Assembly (NCBI GenBank): GCA_029260735.1
Contig: JAJDCR010000079.1
Location: 1 to 64,000 of the forward strand
DNA length: 64,000 nt
Reading direction: 5' to 3'
Source of the DNA: Planctomycetota bacterium
Lineage (GTDB): Bacteria; Planctomycetota; Uabimicrobiia; Uabimicrobiales; Uabimicrobiaceae
In this document: positions 35,753-44,507 of the stretch, one piece after another
Position numbering within the stretch: the stretch's first letter is position 1
How the letters are laid out: each line of letters begins with the position of its first letter
Translations under genes and position numbers: made by a program
Notes under the pieces: generated by a model
Told to the model about the DNA's origin: nothing
What the model saw: only the letters and a program-made list of their open reading frames with translations
Databases searched by the model: none

Positions 35753-37171
35753 TTGAAGTCCTTCCTTTCCCGAAAGAATGTTATCCTCTTTATTTTCTTT
35801 GGAAACCTTCTACTTTGGATATTTCCCAGTGATGTTGTTGAGTTAATTGCTCGCGATCGACACACTCTTCTCGGTCGCTACTCCGTCGAAAAAATGACTT
35901 TACAAATTTTTGTTTTATTGGGATCTGTGATCACTTTGTCATTACTTTTGACAAAAACAAAACAACAACTCAAAAAAAGATGTTTTTTTTACATGGCATT
36001 GTTTTTATTTCTCCCTCCTTGTTTATTGGTTGTTGACCTTTACGGAAGATTTCATAGAGACTTACGCTATATTGATAACAAAAGTGGAATTAGGCATAGA
36101 CATCCGGGAGAAAAATATGAAATTGTCCACAAAGATATTCCTTTAGCAAAACGCTCTTATCCAAATATTGCCCCTGGTTATCCTCCGGTCAAATGCAAAT
36201 TGACCATAGATAAAAGAGGTTTTCGCAATTTAGAAGAGTATGAAAACTGTGATATTCTGGCGTTGGGAGATTCTTTCACAGAAGGATCTAGTGTTTCTGA
36301 TGAAGATCCTTGGCCAATAAGACTCTCTAAAAAAAGCGAACTTTCCGTTTATAATTTGGGAATGTCAGGCTCTAATCCTCAAGACTATTTTGTTCGGTTA
36401 GAAAATATTGGCCTCCAATTAGCTCCTAAAAATGTAATATGTATGATCTACGAAGGGAATGATTTCCGTGGATCTGGCTCAGTTCAAGATAGAGTGGAAA
36501 AAAAAACAAGTTGGGGAAAAAAACTAGAATTTTACTTTAAAAGTTCTCCCGTTATCGTTTCTAGTAAAATGTTGATGATCAACTATCTCTCCTCTATCAA
36601 CGCTCAAGGACAAGTTCCAGGAGCAGAGATTTTATCTTGGCTTCCTCTCTCATTTCCTCCAGGAGATCAGGCTAAACACTACGCTTTTGCCCCCAAAAGG
36701 CTTTTGAGTTTGTATCAGACTAAAGAACAATTCCGAGAAACTTCTGGTTGGAAAAGCGTTGCCACTGCTCTCGAAAAAATGAAAAAACTCTGTCTAGAAA
36801 AAAACATACGGCTACTCATTGTTTATGCTCCCAATGTAGCTCATGTTGCATTGCCTTTACTGAGAGATAAGCTTCCGGCCGAGAAAGTACGATCTTTTCT
36901 CATGATTCGTAGTCGAACAGAGCTACCTCCAGGAAAAAAGCTACTGGAAGAACTGCTTTTACAAATTGACTCCGCAGAAACGGTTTTGGCAGAGTTCTGT
37001 CAGGATGAAGAAATAGAGTTTATTAGCACAACAAAGACTCTTCGCCAAAAAATGGCAGAAGGAGTTCAAGTTTATTATAGCTATGACCAACACTGGACTG
37101 CTGAAGGTCACAATGTTGTAGCTGAACAAATTTATCAATATTGGAAATCTGAGGATATTTCAGAGAAGTAA
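35753..37171 (+). CDS. SGNH/GDSL-like membrane-anchored protein of the carbamoyltransferase locus
   Basis: The 472-residue protein starts with TTG at 35753, 5-9 bases after CAGGAGA, and has N-terminal hydrophobic helices (about 8-30, 47-63 and 75-100). From about residue 170 it has an SGNH-type core: ALGDSFTEGSSV, NLGMSGSNPQDY, YEGNDFRG and the closing DQHWTAEGHNVVAE with Asp and His. SGNH proteins of this kind often accompany carbamoyltransferase and SxtJ-like genes in exopolysaccharide or secondary-metabolite loci, where they may transfer or remove acyl groups. Confidence 0.75.
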   Translation: MKSFLSRKNVILFIFFGNLLLWIFPSDVVELIARDRHTLLGRYSVEKMTLQIFVLLGSVITLSLLLTKTKQQLKKRCFFYMALFLFLPPCLLVVDLYGRFHRDLRYIDNKSGIRHRHPGEKYEIVHKDIPLAKRSYPNIAPGYPPVKCKLTIDKRGFRNLEEYENCDILALGDSFTEGSSVSDEDPWPIRLSKKSELSVYNLGMSGSNPQDYFVRLENIGLQLAPKNVICMIYEGNDFRGSGSVQDRVEKKTSWGKKLEFYFKSSPVIVSSKMLMINYLSSINAQGQVPGAEILSWLPLSFPPGDQAKHYAFAPKRLLSLYQTKEQFRETSGWKSVATALEKMKKLCLEKNIRLLIVYAPNVAHVALPLLRDKLPAEKVRSFLMIRSRTELPPGKKLLEELLLQIDSAETVLAEFCQDEEIEFISTTKTLRQKMAEGVQVYYSYDQHWTAEGHNVVAEQIYQYWKSEDISEK

Positions 37172-37208
37172 CCCTCAGCTTATTTAAATATGGAGTTCTA
37201 AAGAAACA

Positions 37209-39053
37209 ATGACTTACATACTTGGTATTTCCGCTTTTTACCATGATAGCGGTGCTGCTTTAGTCAAAGATGGCGAGATTATTGCGGCTGCTCAGGAGGA
37301 GCGCTTCACAAGAAAGAAACAAGATGAACGCTTTCCGATTAATGCTATCAATTACTGCCTAGAAGAAGCTGGAATTTCGCAATCTCAACTAGACGCGGTG
37401 GGTTTTTATGATAAACCTTTGGTTAAGTTTCATCGTCTTTTGGAAACTTACTTTGCTTTCGCTCCATTAGGTTTTCGTTCTTTTTCTCTTGCTATGCCTT
37501 TGTGGCTAAAAACAAAAATGGGGATTCGGCGAGAAATTCGAAAAAATCTACCGAGCTATGGTGGCCCTATCCTTTTTAATGACCACCACGAAAGCCATGC
37601 CGCTTCCGCTTTTTTTCCTTCTCCTTTTTCTCAAGCAGCCATTTTAACTATTGATGGGGTGGGAGAGTGGACAACAACTTCTATGGGAACAGGAAAAGGA
37701 AATAAGATCGAACTTAGCCATCACATCCGTTTTCCTCATTCCCTAGGACTTCTATATTCAGCTTTTACCTACTACACAGGTTTCAAAGTAAACTCTGGGG
37801 AGTACAAGGTAATGGGGCTGGCTCCTTACGGTGACCCTGCAAATTCCAAAAAGTATGCCCAATTGATCTACGACAACATTATGGATCTCAAAGAAGATGG
37901 AAGCTTTCGTTTCAATTTAGACTATTTCAACTATTGCCAAGGTCTAACCATGACAAGTGATCGTTTTCATAAGCTTTTTGGGAGTCCTCCACGTAAACCG
38001 GAAACCGATTTACAACAAAGAGAAATGGATTTGGCGGCAGCGGTCCAAATTGTTGTCGAAGAAGCGATGTTGCGCTTAGCTCGGCATCTAAGGAAAACAA
38101 CTGGTGAAAAAAACCTTTGTATGGCGGGGGGAGTTGCCCTTAACTGCGTTGGAAACGGAAAAATCATCAAAGAAGGAATTTTTGATAAATACTTTATTCA
38201 ACCCGCAGCGGGCGATGCCGGGGGGGCTCTCGGAACAGCTCTGTTTTTCTGGTACCAATTCTTGGATAACTCAAGAACTGTAGATGAAGTTCACGATTTA
38301 CAAAAAGGCTCCCTTCTCGGCCCTAGCTTTACAGATAAAGAAATTCAGCGATTTTTAGATTCTGTCGAAGCTGATTACCAATCGTTTGAGACAAAAGAAG
38401 AGGCTTTAGATGAAGTCGCTAAGCATTTGATGAATGAAAAAGTAATCGGCTTTTTCCAAGGAAGAATGGAGTTTGGTCCCAGAGCATTGGGCGCTCGTTC
38501 GATTATTGGAGATGCTCGTAGTACAGAAATGCAGAAAGTGATGAACCTAAAAATTAAATACCGAGAATCTTTTCGTCCTTTTGCTCCTATTGTTATGGAA
38601 GAACATGCTCGAGAGTACTTTGATTTAGAAGATCCAAGCCCTTACATGCTAAGAGTTGGAAACGTTGTCGAAAGCCGACGCACTAAGTTAACCCCTGAGC
38701 AAGAAAAACTTTGGGGAATTGAAAAACTCAATGTAATTCGTTCTGATATCCCTTCTGTAACTCATGTTGATTATAGCGCTCGTGTTCAAACGGTAGATAG
38801 TAAGCGCAATCCCCCTCTCCATCGTTTAATGGAAAAGTTTCATGAGAAAACGGGTTGTGCTACTTTAGTTAACACTAGCTTTAATGTTCGAGGGGAACCT
38901 ATAGTTTGTACTCCCCGAGATGCTTACCGATGTTTTATGAATACAGAGATGGACGTCTTGATTTTGGAAAACCAAGTGCTTTTAAAAGAAAACCAGAAAG
39001 CTCAAACAGGCGAGAGCAAAAAAGAATATTTGGCTCGATTTGAATTGGATTAA
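37209..39053 (+). CDS. NodU/CmcH-family carbamoyltransferase
   Basis: The 614-residue enzyme begins with ILGISAFYHDSGAALVKDGE, the carbamoyl-phosphate/ATP-binding fold of the family, and contains NDHHESHAASAFFPSPFS with the metal-binding HxxxH pair, MAGGVALNCVGNGKI, RMEFGPRALGARSIIGD and a C-terminal domain with TSFNVRGEPIVCTP. These enzymes transfer a carbamoyl group from carbamoyl phosphate to a hydroxyl group of a sugar or natural product. The neighbours (SGNH protein before, SxtJ-like protein seven bases after) form the usual module of carbamoylated surface or secreted glycans; the substrate here is not predictable. Confidence 0.88.
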   Translation: MTYILGISAFYHDSGAALVKDGEIIAAAQEERFTRKKQDERFPINAINYCLEEAGISQSQLDAVGFYDKPLVKFHRLLETYFAFAPLGFRSFSLAMPLWLKTKMGIRREIRKNLPSYGGPILFNDHHESHAASAFFPSPFSQAAILTIDGVGEWTTTSMGTGKGNKIELSHHIRFPHSLGLLYSAFTYYTGFKVNSGEYKVMGLAPYGDPANSKKYAQLIYDNIMDLKEDGSFRFNLDYFNYCQGLTMTSDRFHKLFGSPPRKPETDLQQREMDLAAAVQIVVEEAMLRLARHLRKTTGEKNLCMAGGVALNCVGNGKIIKEGIFDKYFIQPAAGDAGGALGTALFFWYQFLDNSRTVDEVHDLQKGSLLGPSFTDKEIQRFLDSVEADYQSFETKEEALDEVAKHLMNEKVIGFFQGRMEFGPRALGARSIIGDARSTEMQKVMNLKIKYRESFRPFAPIVMEEHAREYFDLEDPSPYMLRVGNVVESRRTKLTPEQEKLWGIEKLNVIRSDIPSVTHVDYSARVQTVDSKRNPPLHRLMEKFHEKTGCATLVNTSFNVRGEPIVCTPRDAYRCFMNTEMDVLILENQVLLKENQKAQTGESKKEYLARFELD

Positions 39054-39059
39054 TATACT

Positions 39060-39512
39060 ATGGAAATTCGCAACCCTAAAACTATTTGGAAAGACCCGCA
39101 AGCTGCTATTGTTGATTTTGGCCGGGTTTTTGGAATCGGACTTTTTATTATTGGCTCTGTCATTCAATGGGCCCAAGCTGATTGGCAATTCTCATGGTCG
39201 AGTTTTGTTGCCAACTCTGAACATTCCTTTATGTGGTGGTTTGTCGGAGGAATGACTCTAAGCTTATCGACTATTACCCCTTGGCTAATTCGCCCCATTT
39301 ACTTTATATGGATGCTTTTTGGTCAAACTATGGGCTACTTGGTTAACCAAGTTATCTTAGGACTTACTTTTTACCTTCTTTTTGCTCCCGTTGGTTTACT
39401 TTATCGTCGTTGGTGTGGTGTTATCACTAAAAACTTCGATAAGGAAAAAGACACCTACTGGGAAGAGAAGAAAATTCCCAAAAACAAAAACTATTACTAT
39501 CAACAGTTTTAA
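39060..39512 (+). CDS. SxtJ-family small membrane protein
   Basis: The 150-residue product has three to four membrane helices (about 22-40, 55-75, 80-125) and the SxtJ layout: VFGIGLFIIGSVIQW, LSLSTITPWLIRPIYFIWM, LGLTFYLLFAPVGLLYRR and a lysine-rich C-terminal tail. SxtJ-type proteins sit next to carbamoyltransferase genes in saxitoxin and many polysaccharide clusters; their exact function is unknown. It starts six bases after the carbamoyltransferase stop, and the next gene starts 11 bases after its own stop, so it is one operon. No DUF5989-type small gene, often part of this module, is present. Confidence 0.8.
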   Translation: MEIRNPKTIWKDPQAAIVDFGRVFGIGLFIIGSVIQWAQADWQFSWSSFVANSEHSFMWWFVGGMTLSLSTITPWLIRPIYFIWMLFGQTMGYLVNQVILGLTFYLLFAPVGLLYRRWCGVITKNFDKEKDTYWEEKKIPKNKNYYYQQF

Positions 39513-39523
39513 GGAAGCCTACT

Positions 39524-41824
39524 ATGGAATATATGAAAAAATACCCTATCTTTTTTTTCATTGCCCTCTCCTTATTTTCAGTATCTTTAAGTGCAGAGGT
39601 TAGTTTTCGTGCCCAAGAAGTTCTTCCTGAAAGTACTTTAGTTTACGTAGAAGTAACAGACGCAAAGGCACTTTGCCAAGATATGCGTAATTCTAAAGTC
39701 GGGAAAATGTTTGCTAGTGAAGAATGGAAAACTTTTTGGGGAAGTGTTCCTCCTGAATTCCAACAAATGATTCAAATGCAAGTGAAAAACATGGAAAAAC
39801 AAGCTGGGTATGGTCTAACAGACCTTCATCGAGCTTTGGGAGGGCAAATTTCACTGGCTGTAGTAGACCTACAGCCCCCTCATTTTCTCCCTCAGATTTT
39901 CTTCAGTTGGGATTTAGGAAAGGAGAAAGATCGCTTTTCTTCTTTCTTTTCTCATTTGCGAGCTCAAGCAGGGCTTCCTGAAGAGAAATACGAATTTGAA
40001 GGGAATTGGATCAGTGTTATTTCCACCCCAGCAATGCCCATTTTTATGACCTACATTGCCAATCATTTGGTTATTACAAACAACAAAGAACATCTTGAGT
40101 CAATTTTTCGGGGAACTTATCTAAGAAACACACTTTCGGCCTCTCAAAACTATCTAAATGTAAAACAAAAGGTTCTGGGAGGACGAAACGGTAAACTGGT
40201 CTACATTAATATGAGACAAGCTTGGGAATTAGTTCGCCAGCATGCTCCACCTCAAGCCCAATCTCAAATTGGACAAATAGTGGGAATGACAGGTGCTGAC
40301 GGAGTAGAGGCTATTGGAATAGGAAGTTCCTTCCGTTCGGGACAAGTGAGCGAGTCGATATACTTGTATACTCCTCAACAACGGTATGGACTTATCGGCG
40401 ATTTACTCCCTGTTTCTCAAAATCCTCAGAAACTCTTAGCTTATCTACCCGAAAATGTCTACACAATTCACCACTCGACCTTAGATTGGGCTCACTACTA
40501 TGAAACTCTCACTCGTTTACTACAAACTTTTGAGCCCCGCGAATATCGAGGACTCAAACAAAGTGAGAAATTTTTAGAAAAGGAATTTGGATTATCTTTG
40601 CAGGAATTCCTCAAGACACTCGGCCACGAAATTCTTTTGACAACTAGCCCTTCTAAAGGATGGCTTCCTGATTTAGTGTTGCAGGTATCCTTAAAAGAGC
40701 CTGCTTTGTTCCAAGAAGCTTTGGGTAAAATTCTTTCGGCTGTCCCTTCTCCTTTTTTACAAAAATTTCACTGGGCGGGACACGATATTCAGTATCTGAG
40801 CCTAAGTACCCGCAGGGATCAAATTCCTGTGGCCCCGACATTTTTTGTTCAAGGCGAACGTTTTGTCGTAACCTTATTTCCTGAGAGTGCTAAGGATTTT
40901 CTCGTTGGGAAAAAATCTTCTCTTCCTCAAGAAGCACAAGCTCTTATTGAGAATAGACCCTACACTCACATGAAGTACTTAAACGTCAAGGACTTATCGA
41001 AAGTTCTTTTTAAGACTTCTCATCCTTTACTCCAAGCTGTCCTCCCTCGCCAAAAATTACCTTTTGAGCCCGCTCTTCTTCCCTCGCCTGACTTTATTGT
41101 TGAACATCTCAGTGATATAGTAATGCTCGTAGAGCAAGATAAAAGAGGCGTTTTTTCAGAAATTTCTTCTCCGATAGGAGTTCTTCCTCTTTATGCTCTA
41201 GCTGGTATAGGCCTTCTCTTGGATGAAAATCCTCATTTACGTCGTTCTCTGAAAAGATTCTTTCCAGGAAAAAAAAGAGAAGTTCCTCAAAAGCCTTACT
41301 ATCCAGAAGAAGAACCTCCTTATTCTGAGGAACCTAAAGAAGAATATAGAGAAGAGCTAAAGGAAGAATATAAAGAAGAGGAAAAGACTGCTCAAGCTTA
41401 TCCGAACGAAATGGGAACCACTTTACTCGCTTTTCACGAATCGAGAAGCAAGGAAGTTTCTTTTTCCCTTGAGGGAGTTAAAAAACCTCGGGGGTATGCT
41501 CCCCACCAGATAGATTTGCGTTTCTATGCTGCTATTCCCGCTCAATCGAGTGCTTATGGTGAATTTCAAATAGAAGCCGTCGATAACCTAGGAAATAATC
41601 TTGTTCCTAAGAATACTCGGCAATGGTCAAAAATCAGAGAGTTCAGACCTTATGAGCAAAAAAAAATAGCAAAGGGAGAAGGCTACGTCTTCACTCTACA
41701 ACTGCAACCCCCTGCTCGTGAAGCAAGCTCTTTCTCTGTTAAAGGTTACTTTACTCTGAAAGTTTCTGGAGAAAAAGCGACCGATTACCACATGAGTATA
41801 GACTTTGAAAAGCAACTTCCTTAG
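39524..41824 (+). CDS. Secreted protein with DUF3352-like body and shared C-terminal domain
   Basis: The 766-residue product has a signal peptide (MKKYPIFFFIALSLFSVSLS). The body resembles DUF3352-type planctomycete secreted proteins (LPESTLVYVEVTDAKAL near residue 35, and QLVITNNKEHL-type strand repeats). A lysine/glutamate-rich linker (about 585-630, EEPKEEYREELKEEYK) leads to a C-terminal beta-rich domain of about 125 residues that is also present at the C-terminal half of the next gene (LRFYAAIPAQSSAYGEFQIE with RPYEQKKIAKGEGY). An ATG at 39533 would also fit the signal peptide; 39524 has AGGAAG at a good distance. Confidence 0.65.
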   Translation: MEYMKKYPIFFFIALSLFSVSLSAEVSFRAQEVLPESTLVYVEVTDAKALCQDMRNSKVGKMFASEEWKTFWGSVPPEFQQMIQMQVKNMEKQAGYGLTDLHRALGGQISLAVVDLQPPHFLPQIFFSWDLGKEKDRFSSFFSHLRAQAGLPEEKYEFEGNWISVISTPAMPIFMTYIANHLVITNNKEHLESIFRGTYLRNTLSASQNYLNVKQKVLGGRNGKLVYINMRQAWELVRQHAPPQAQSQIGQIVGMTGADGVEAIGIGSSFRSGQVSESIYLYTPQQRYGLIGDLLPVSQNPQKLLAYLPENVYTIHHSTLDWAHYYETLTRLLQTFEPREYRGLKQSEKFLEKEFGLSLQEFLKTLGHEILLTTSPSKGWLPDLVLQVSLKEPALFQEALGKILSAVPSPFLQKFHWAGHDIQYLSLSTRRDQIPVAPTFFVQGERFVVTLFPESAKDFLVGKKSSLPQEAQALIENRPYTHMKYLNVKDLSKVLFKTSHPLLQAVLPRQKLPFEPALLPSPDFIVEHLSDIVMLVEQDKRGVFSEISSPIGVLPLYALAGIGLLLDENPHLRRSLKRFFPGKKREVPQKPYYPEEEPPYSEEPKEEYREELKEEYKEEEKTAQAYPNEMGTTLLAFHESRSKEVSFSLEGVKKPRGYAPHQIDLRFYAAIPAQSSAYGEFQIEAVDNLGNNLVPKNTRQWSKIREFRPYEQKKIAKGEGYVFTLQLQPPAREASSFSVKGYFTLKVSGEKATDYHMSIDFEKQLP

Positions 41825-41850
41825 ATTCTAGTATGAGCTTATTATTAGCT

Positions 41851-41876
41851 GTCATTCCCGCGAAGGCGGGAATGAC
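41851..41876. repeat. GTCATTCCCGC palindrome, 11-bp stem
   Basis: GTCATTCCCGC (41851-41861) pairs with GCGGGAATGAC (41866-41876) around a GAAG loop. The core ATTCCC...GGGAAT form resembles REP-like palindromes found in many bacteria, e.g. the dRS3 elements of Neisseria. It lies between two co-directional genes and may act as a weak terminator. Confidence 0.75.
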
Positions 41877-41934
41877 AAATATACTTCTTCTAGATTTGTA
41901 ATCCCTTACTTTTCTTCGAAAAAGGAAATAAAAT

Positions 41935-43977
41935 ATGCCCCAAAAAACGATTATCTTTTCCTACTTTATTCTCTTATTAAGCATTTTTTTTGGTTCTCTT
42001 TCTGCTCAAGAAAAAAATGACACTCGTAGATTGTTCATTTATAACCTAACTGTCGATCAAAAAAAAGCCAATGGTAAATCTTGGGATTCAGGAAAAAAAG
42101 CCGCCGCTCCTGATATTAAGATCAGAATCTTGATCAAGAAAAAGGGAAGTTGGAAAGAAACATTTAAAAGTTCCGTTTTCAAAGACAGTTATAAGCTAAC
42201 TCAAGCTTTAAACACGAAGATTGATGTCAAAAAAGGCACTGCCTTAAAAATAGAAGTGCTCGAAGAAGATCTTGTCAATAATGACGCTATCGGAAGTTAT
42301 ATAGTTTACGTAGGAAAATCTCATTTTGAAGATGAAAAAATTCACAAGGTTTCTTTTTCTTCTGTAACAAGCATGTCTTTCGGGCTTCTCCCCTACAAAA
42401 GTTTTCAAGAGTATTCCCAGGCTCTCGTTGAAAAACTAGGTAACCTAGAAGAAGAAATGGGAGACTTGATCGATTTCCAGAAAAACTTAATGGAAGAACA
42501 AAGTCGGCAAGAGGTTCAAAGAGAAAACCTCGAACGGAAAAGTCGAGAACTAGGCTCGGGCTGGGATAAAGTCAAAGCCGCCCAGGAAATTTTAGCACAA
42601 GAAAAAACTCAATTGCAAAACTGGCAAGATAAATTGGAAAAACATCGCCAAAAAATCCAACTCCAGTCACAAAAATGGCAAGAAGAGGCTCAGCAATACC
42701 GAGAAAAATTTCAAGAAGATCAACAAAAATGGACTCAAGAGGTAAATAAACACCAAAATCAGCTCGCGGAGCAATCTAATCTGCTGAAACAAGAAAAAGC
42801 GGAAGTAGACAACTATGCTAGTCAACTCCAAGAACAAAAAAAACAGTTGGACCAACATGCTGTAAAAATTCAAGAACAACAAAAGAAATGGCATGAAGAA
42901 CAGCAAGCCAAGCAGAAAAAAACACAAGCAGAGTATTCTAAACAACGCATTGTAATGCAAAAGCTCTTAGAGAAAGAACAAATCCAACAAGTTCGTTTAG
43001 AGAAAGCTCTTGCCCAAGTAACAAAGCTGAAAGAAGAAAAGCAAAAACTGAAAGAAGAAAAGCAAAAGCTCAAAGCAGCCTTAGCTCAGGAGAAAATATC
43101 TCGTAAGCAATTGCAGGATGAAAAGAAGGTTTTAGCCAAGCTATTATCCTCTACACCAGTAGAAAAAACAGAGCCAAGTTCGCGAGTTGAGTCTAAAGAA
43201 AAAATAGACCCCGTACATTCAGAAACAAAAGAGGAAGCAAAAGAGAAAACAGCTAAAGTCCATCTTCCCACTTATCTATACTCTGTCCAAGAAAATCGAA
43301 TTTGGAAATCGGAAGACAAAAATATGACCCAAGCTCTTCGCTCTGTTTACCTAAGCCGTTCGATGATCTTACTTAAACTTTTTGCTAAGGTTCCTCAAAA
43401 CTCAATTGGTTATGGGAACTTCCATATCGCAGAAGCCTCTGACGATAAGGGGCGTGCTCTTGAGCCTTTATCTAATGACTTAAAAAAATGGGAAAATTTT
43501 AGCCCTTACGAAAGAGCTAGTATTGAAAAGGGAGAAGGAAACTCTTTTAGTTTTCGTCTAGCCCAAGCAGCACGAGATACCAAGAGCTTTACTTTAAAGG
43601 GCCATTTCCAAGTAAAAACAGGAAATGAAGCAAGTAGCATTACTTTGAAAAAAAGTTACTCTACCTTGAAAACAGAAGAACATGAAATGGATCTTCTTCC
43701 CCATGTGAAACTCAAATTCAAGAAAAGCACATCCTCTCGCTCTATCAGCATGGATTTAAAAGGAGATCGTTTTCACCTTATCAGCGTTGTTCCCATGAGT
43801 GACGGAGAGCCTATTAAGTGGAGCAGTTCCAGTTGGTCCCAAATTGAGGGCGGTTATCGCCTTGGTTTTTGGTACCGAGCAGACATTCCCGATAATGCTG
43901 AGTTAGTCATCAACTATTACAAAACCATTGGCACCCAAACCTTAGGTTTAAACGTTGAGAAAGAAACTTTGCCTTAG
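41935..43977 (+). CDS. Secreted coiled-coil protein with shared C-terminal domain
   Basis: The 680-residue protein has a signal peptide (KTIIFSYFILLLSIFFGSLSA) and a C2-like beta domain at about 30-155 (TAL, LKIEVLEEDLVNNDAIGSYIVYVG). A long coiled coil runs from about 165 to 400 (LQSQKWQEEAQQYREKFQED, EEKQKLKEEKQKLKAALAQE). The C-terminal domain from about 440 is homologous to that of the preceding gene (AKVPQNSIGYGNFHIAEASD and SPYERASIEKGEGNSF), followed by another beta-rich domain with aromatic residues. Both are probably surface proteins of the same family; binding partner unknown. Confidence 0.65.
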   Translation: MPQKTIIFSYFILLLSIFFGSLSAQEKNDTRRLFIYNLTVDQKKANGKSWDSGKKAAAPDIKIRILIKKKGSWKETFKSSVFKDSYKLTQALNTKIDVKKGTALKIEVLEEDLVNNDAIGSYIVYVGKSHFEDEKIHKVSFSSVTSMSFGLLPYKSFQEYSQALVEKLGNLEEEMGDLIDFQKNLMEEQSRQEVQRENLERKSRELGSGWDKVKAAQEILAQEKTQLQNWQDKLEKHRQKIQLQSQKWQEEAQQYREKFQEDQQKWTQEVNKHQNQLAEQSNLLKQEKAEVDNYASQLQEQKKQLDQHAVKIQEQQKKWHEEQQAKQKKTQAEYSKQRIVMQKLLEKEQIQQVRLEKALAQVTKLKEEKQKLKEEKQKLKAALAQEKISRKQLQDEKKVLAKLLSSTPVEKTEPSSRVESKEKIDPVHSETKEEAKEKTAKVHLPTYLYSVQENRIWKSEDKNMTQALRSVYLSRSMILLKLFAKVPQNSIGYGNFHIAEASDDKGRALEPLSNDLKKWENFSPYERASIEKGEGNSFSFRLAQAARDTKSFTLKGHFQVKTGNEASSITLKKSYSTLKTEEHEMDLLPHVKLKFKKSTSSRSISMDLKGDRFHLISVVPMSDGEPIKWSSSSWSQIEGGYRLGFWYRADIPDNAELVINYYKTIGTQTLGLNVEKETLP

Positions 43978-43982
43978 GACGA

Positions 43983-44018
43983 AGCCCCCATTTGGGGGCT
44001 GAGTGGGGTAGGTTTTTT
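43983..44018 (+). terminator. Rho-independent terminator after the coiled-coil gene
   Basis: AGCCCCC (43983-43989) pairs with GGGGGCT (43994-44000) around ATTT, followed some 13 bases later by a TTTTTT run (44013-44018). The T-run is displaced, so efficiency is uncertain, but position directly after the stop supports the call. Confidence 0.55.
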
Positions 44019-44061
44019 ATTTTTGGCCTGTAAGGCCTATACAACCTAGCCCAGGGTAACG

Positions 44062-44327
44062 CCCCATAACTGTCAACTTAAGCCGCAAGTTGTTATCAAA
44101 AATAAGCTTAGAAGATATGATTTCATCTAAAACGTCCCTAAATACCGTGCGAGGGTGGAGGGCGAGGCTCCTGCCGAGCAGGGGATGTGCAAGGCTTCTT
44201 GATATTGTAATCTAGGCACATCCCCTGCTCGGCAGGAGCCTCGCCCTCCAGGGAACATTGTGCTTAAACAGTTTTCGAATAAGCCTCATTATATATAGAC
44301 TTGCGGCTTAAGTTGACAGTTATGGGG
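44062..44327. mobile_element. MITE-like element with 29-bp perfect terminal inverted repeats
   Basis: CCCCATAACTGTCAACTTAA and the bases to 44090 form an arm of 29 bases that is repeated exactly, in inverse orientation, at 44299-44327. Inside it a second, unrelated inverted repeat of 34 bases per arm is nested (44157-44190 and 44216-44249). There is no transposase gene, and no clear target-site duplication outside the ends. The flanks add a further imperfect match (CTAGCCCAGGGTAACG versus CAACCCCAGGCTAT). A dispersed motif at 44256-44287 is related to 31634-31665. I infer a non-autonomous mobile or REP-like element. Confidence 0.7.
44157..44249. repeat. Nested 34-bp perfect inverted repeat within the MITE-like element
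   Basis: The arms 44157-44190 and 44216-44249 are exact reverse complements (GGAGGGCGAGGCTCCTGCCG at the start), with a 25-base loop. They are GC-rich, unlike the AT-rich surroundings, and look like an independent palindrome that inserted into or was captured by the outer element. Confidence 0.85.
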
Positions 44328-44447
44328 TTTCAACCCCAGGCTATATATCTTAACCTTTAGTGCAAAAGAAAAAAAAACTGGGTTTATATACACAGATGGT
44401 GGGGTTGTTTATGACAAGAGGTATGTTTGGGGATTGATTTTTGTCGC

Positions 44448-44503
44448 GCCCCTTCAGGGCCGTTTTGTTCCGGGCTTGGATTTCCCTAGGACTTCATCCT
44501 AGG
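44448..44503. repeat. GCCC/GGGC hairpin and CCTAGG pair at the 3' end of the PEP-CTERM gene
   Basis: GCCCcttcaGGGC at 44448-44460 and CCTAGG at 44485-44490 repeated at 44498-44503 lie just beyond the stop of the LamG gene (44508). They resemble short palindromic repeats common in planctomycete-like spacers. Confidence 0.5.
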
Positions 44504-44507
44504 TCAC

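Noticed and set aside
44062-44327. Insertion sequence with transposase
   Set aside because: Perfect inverted ends are present but no transposase frame exists inside.
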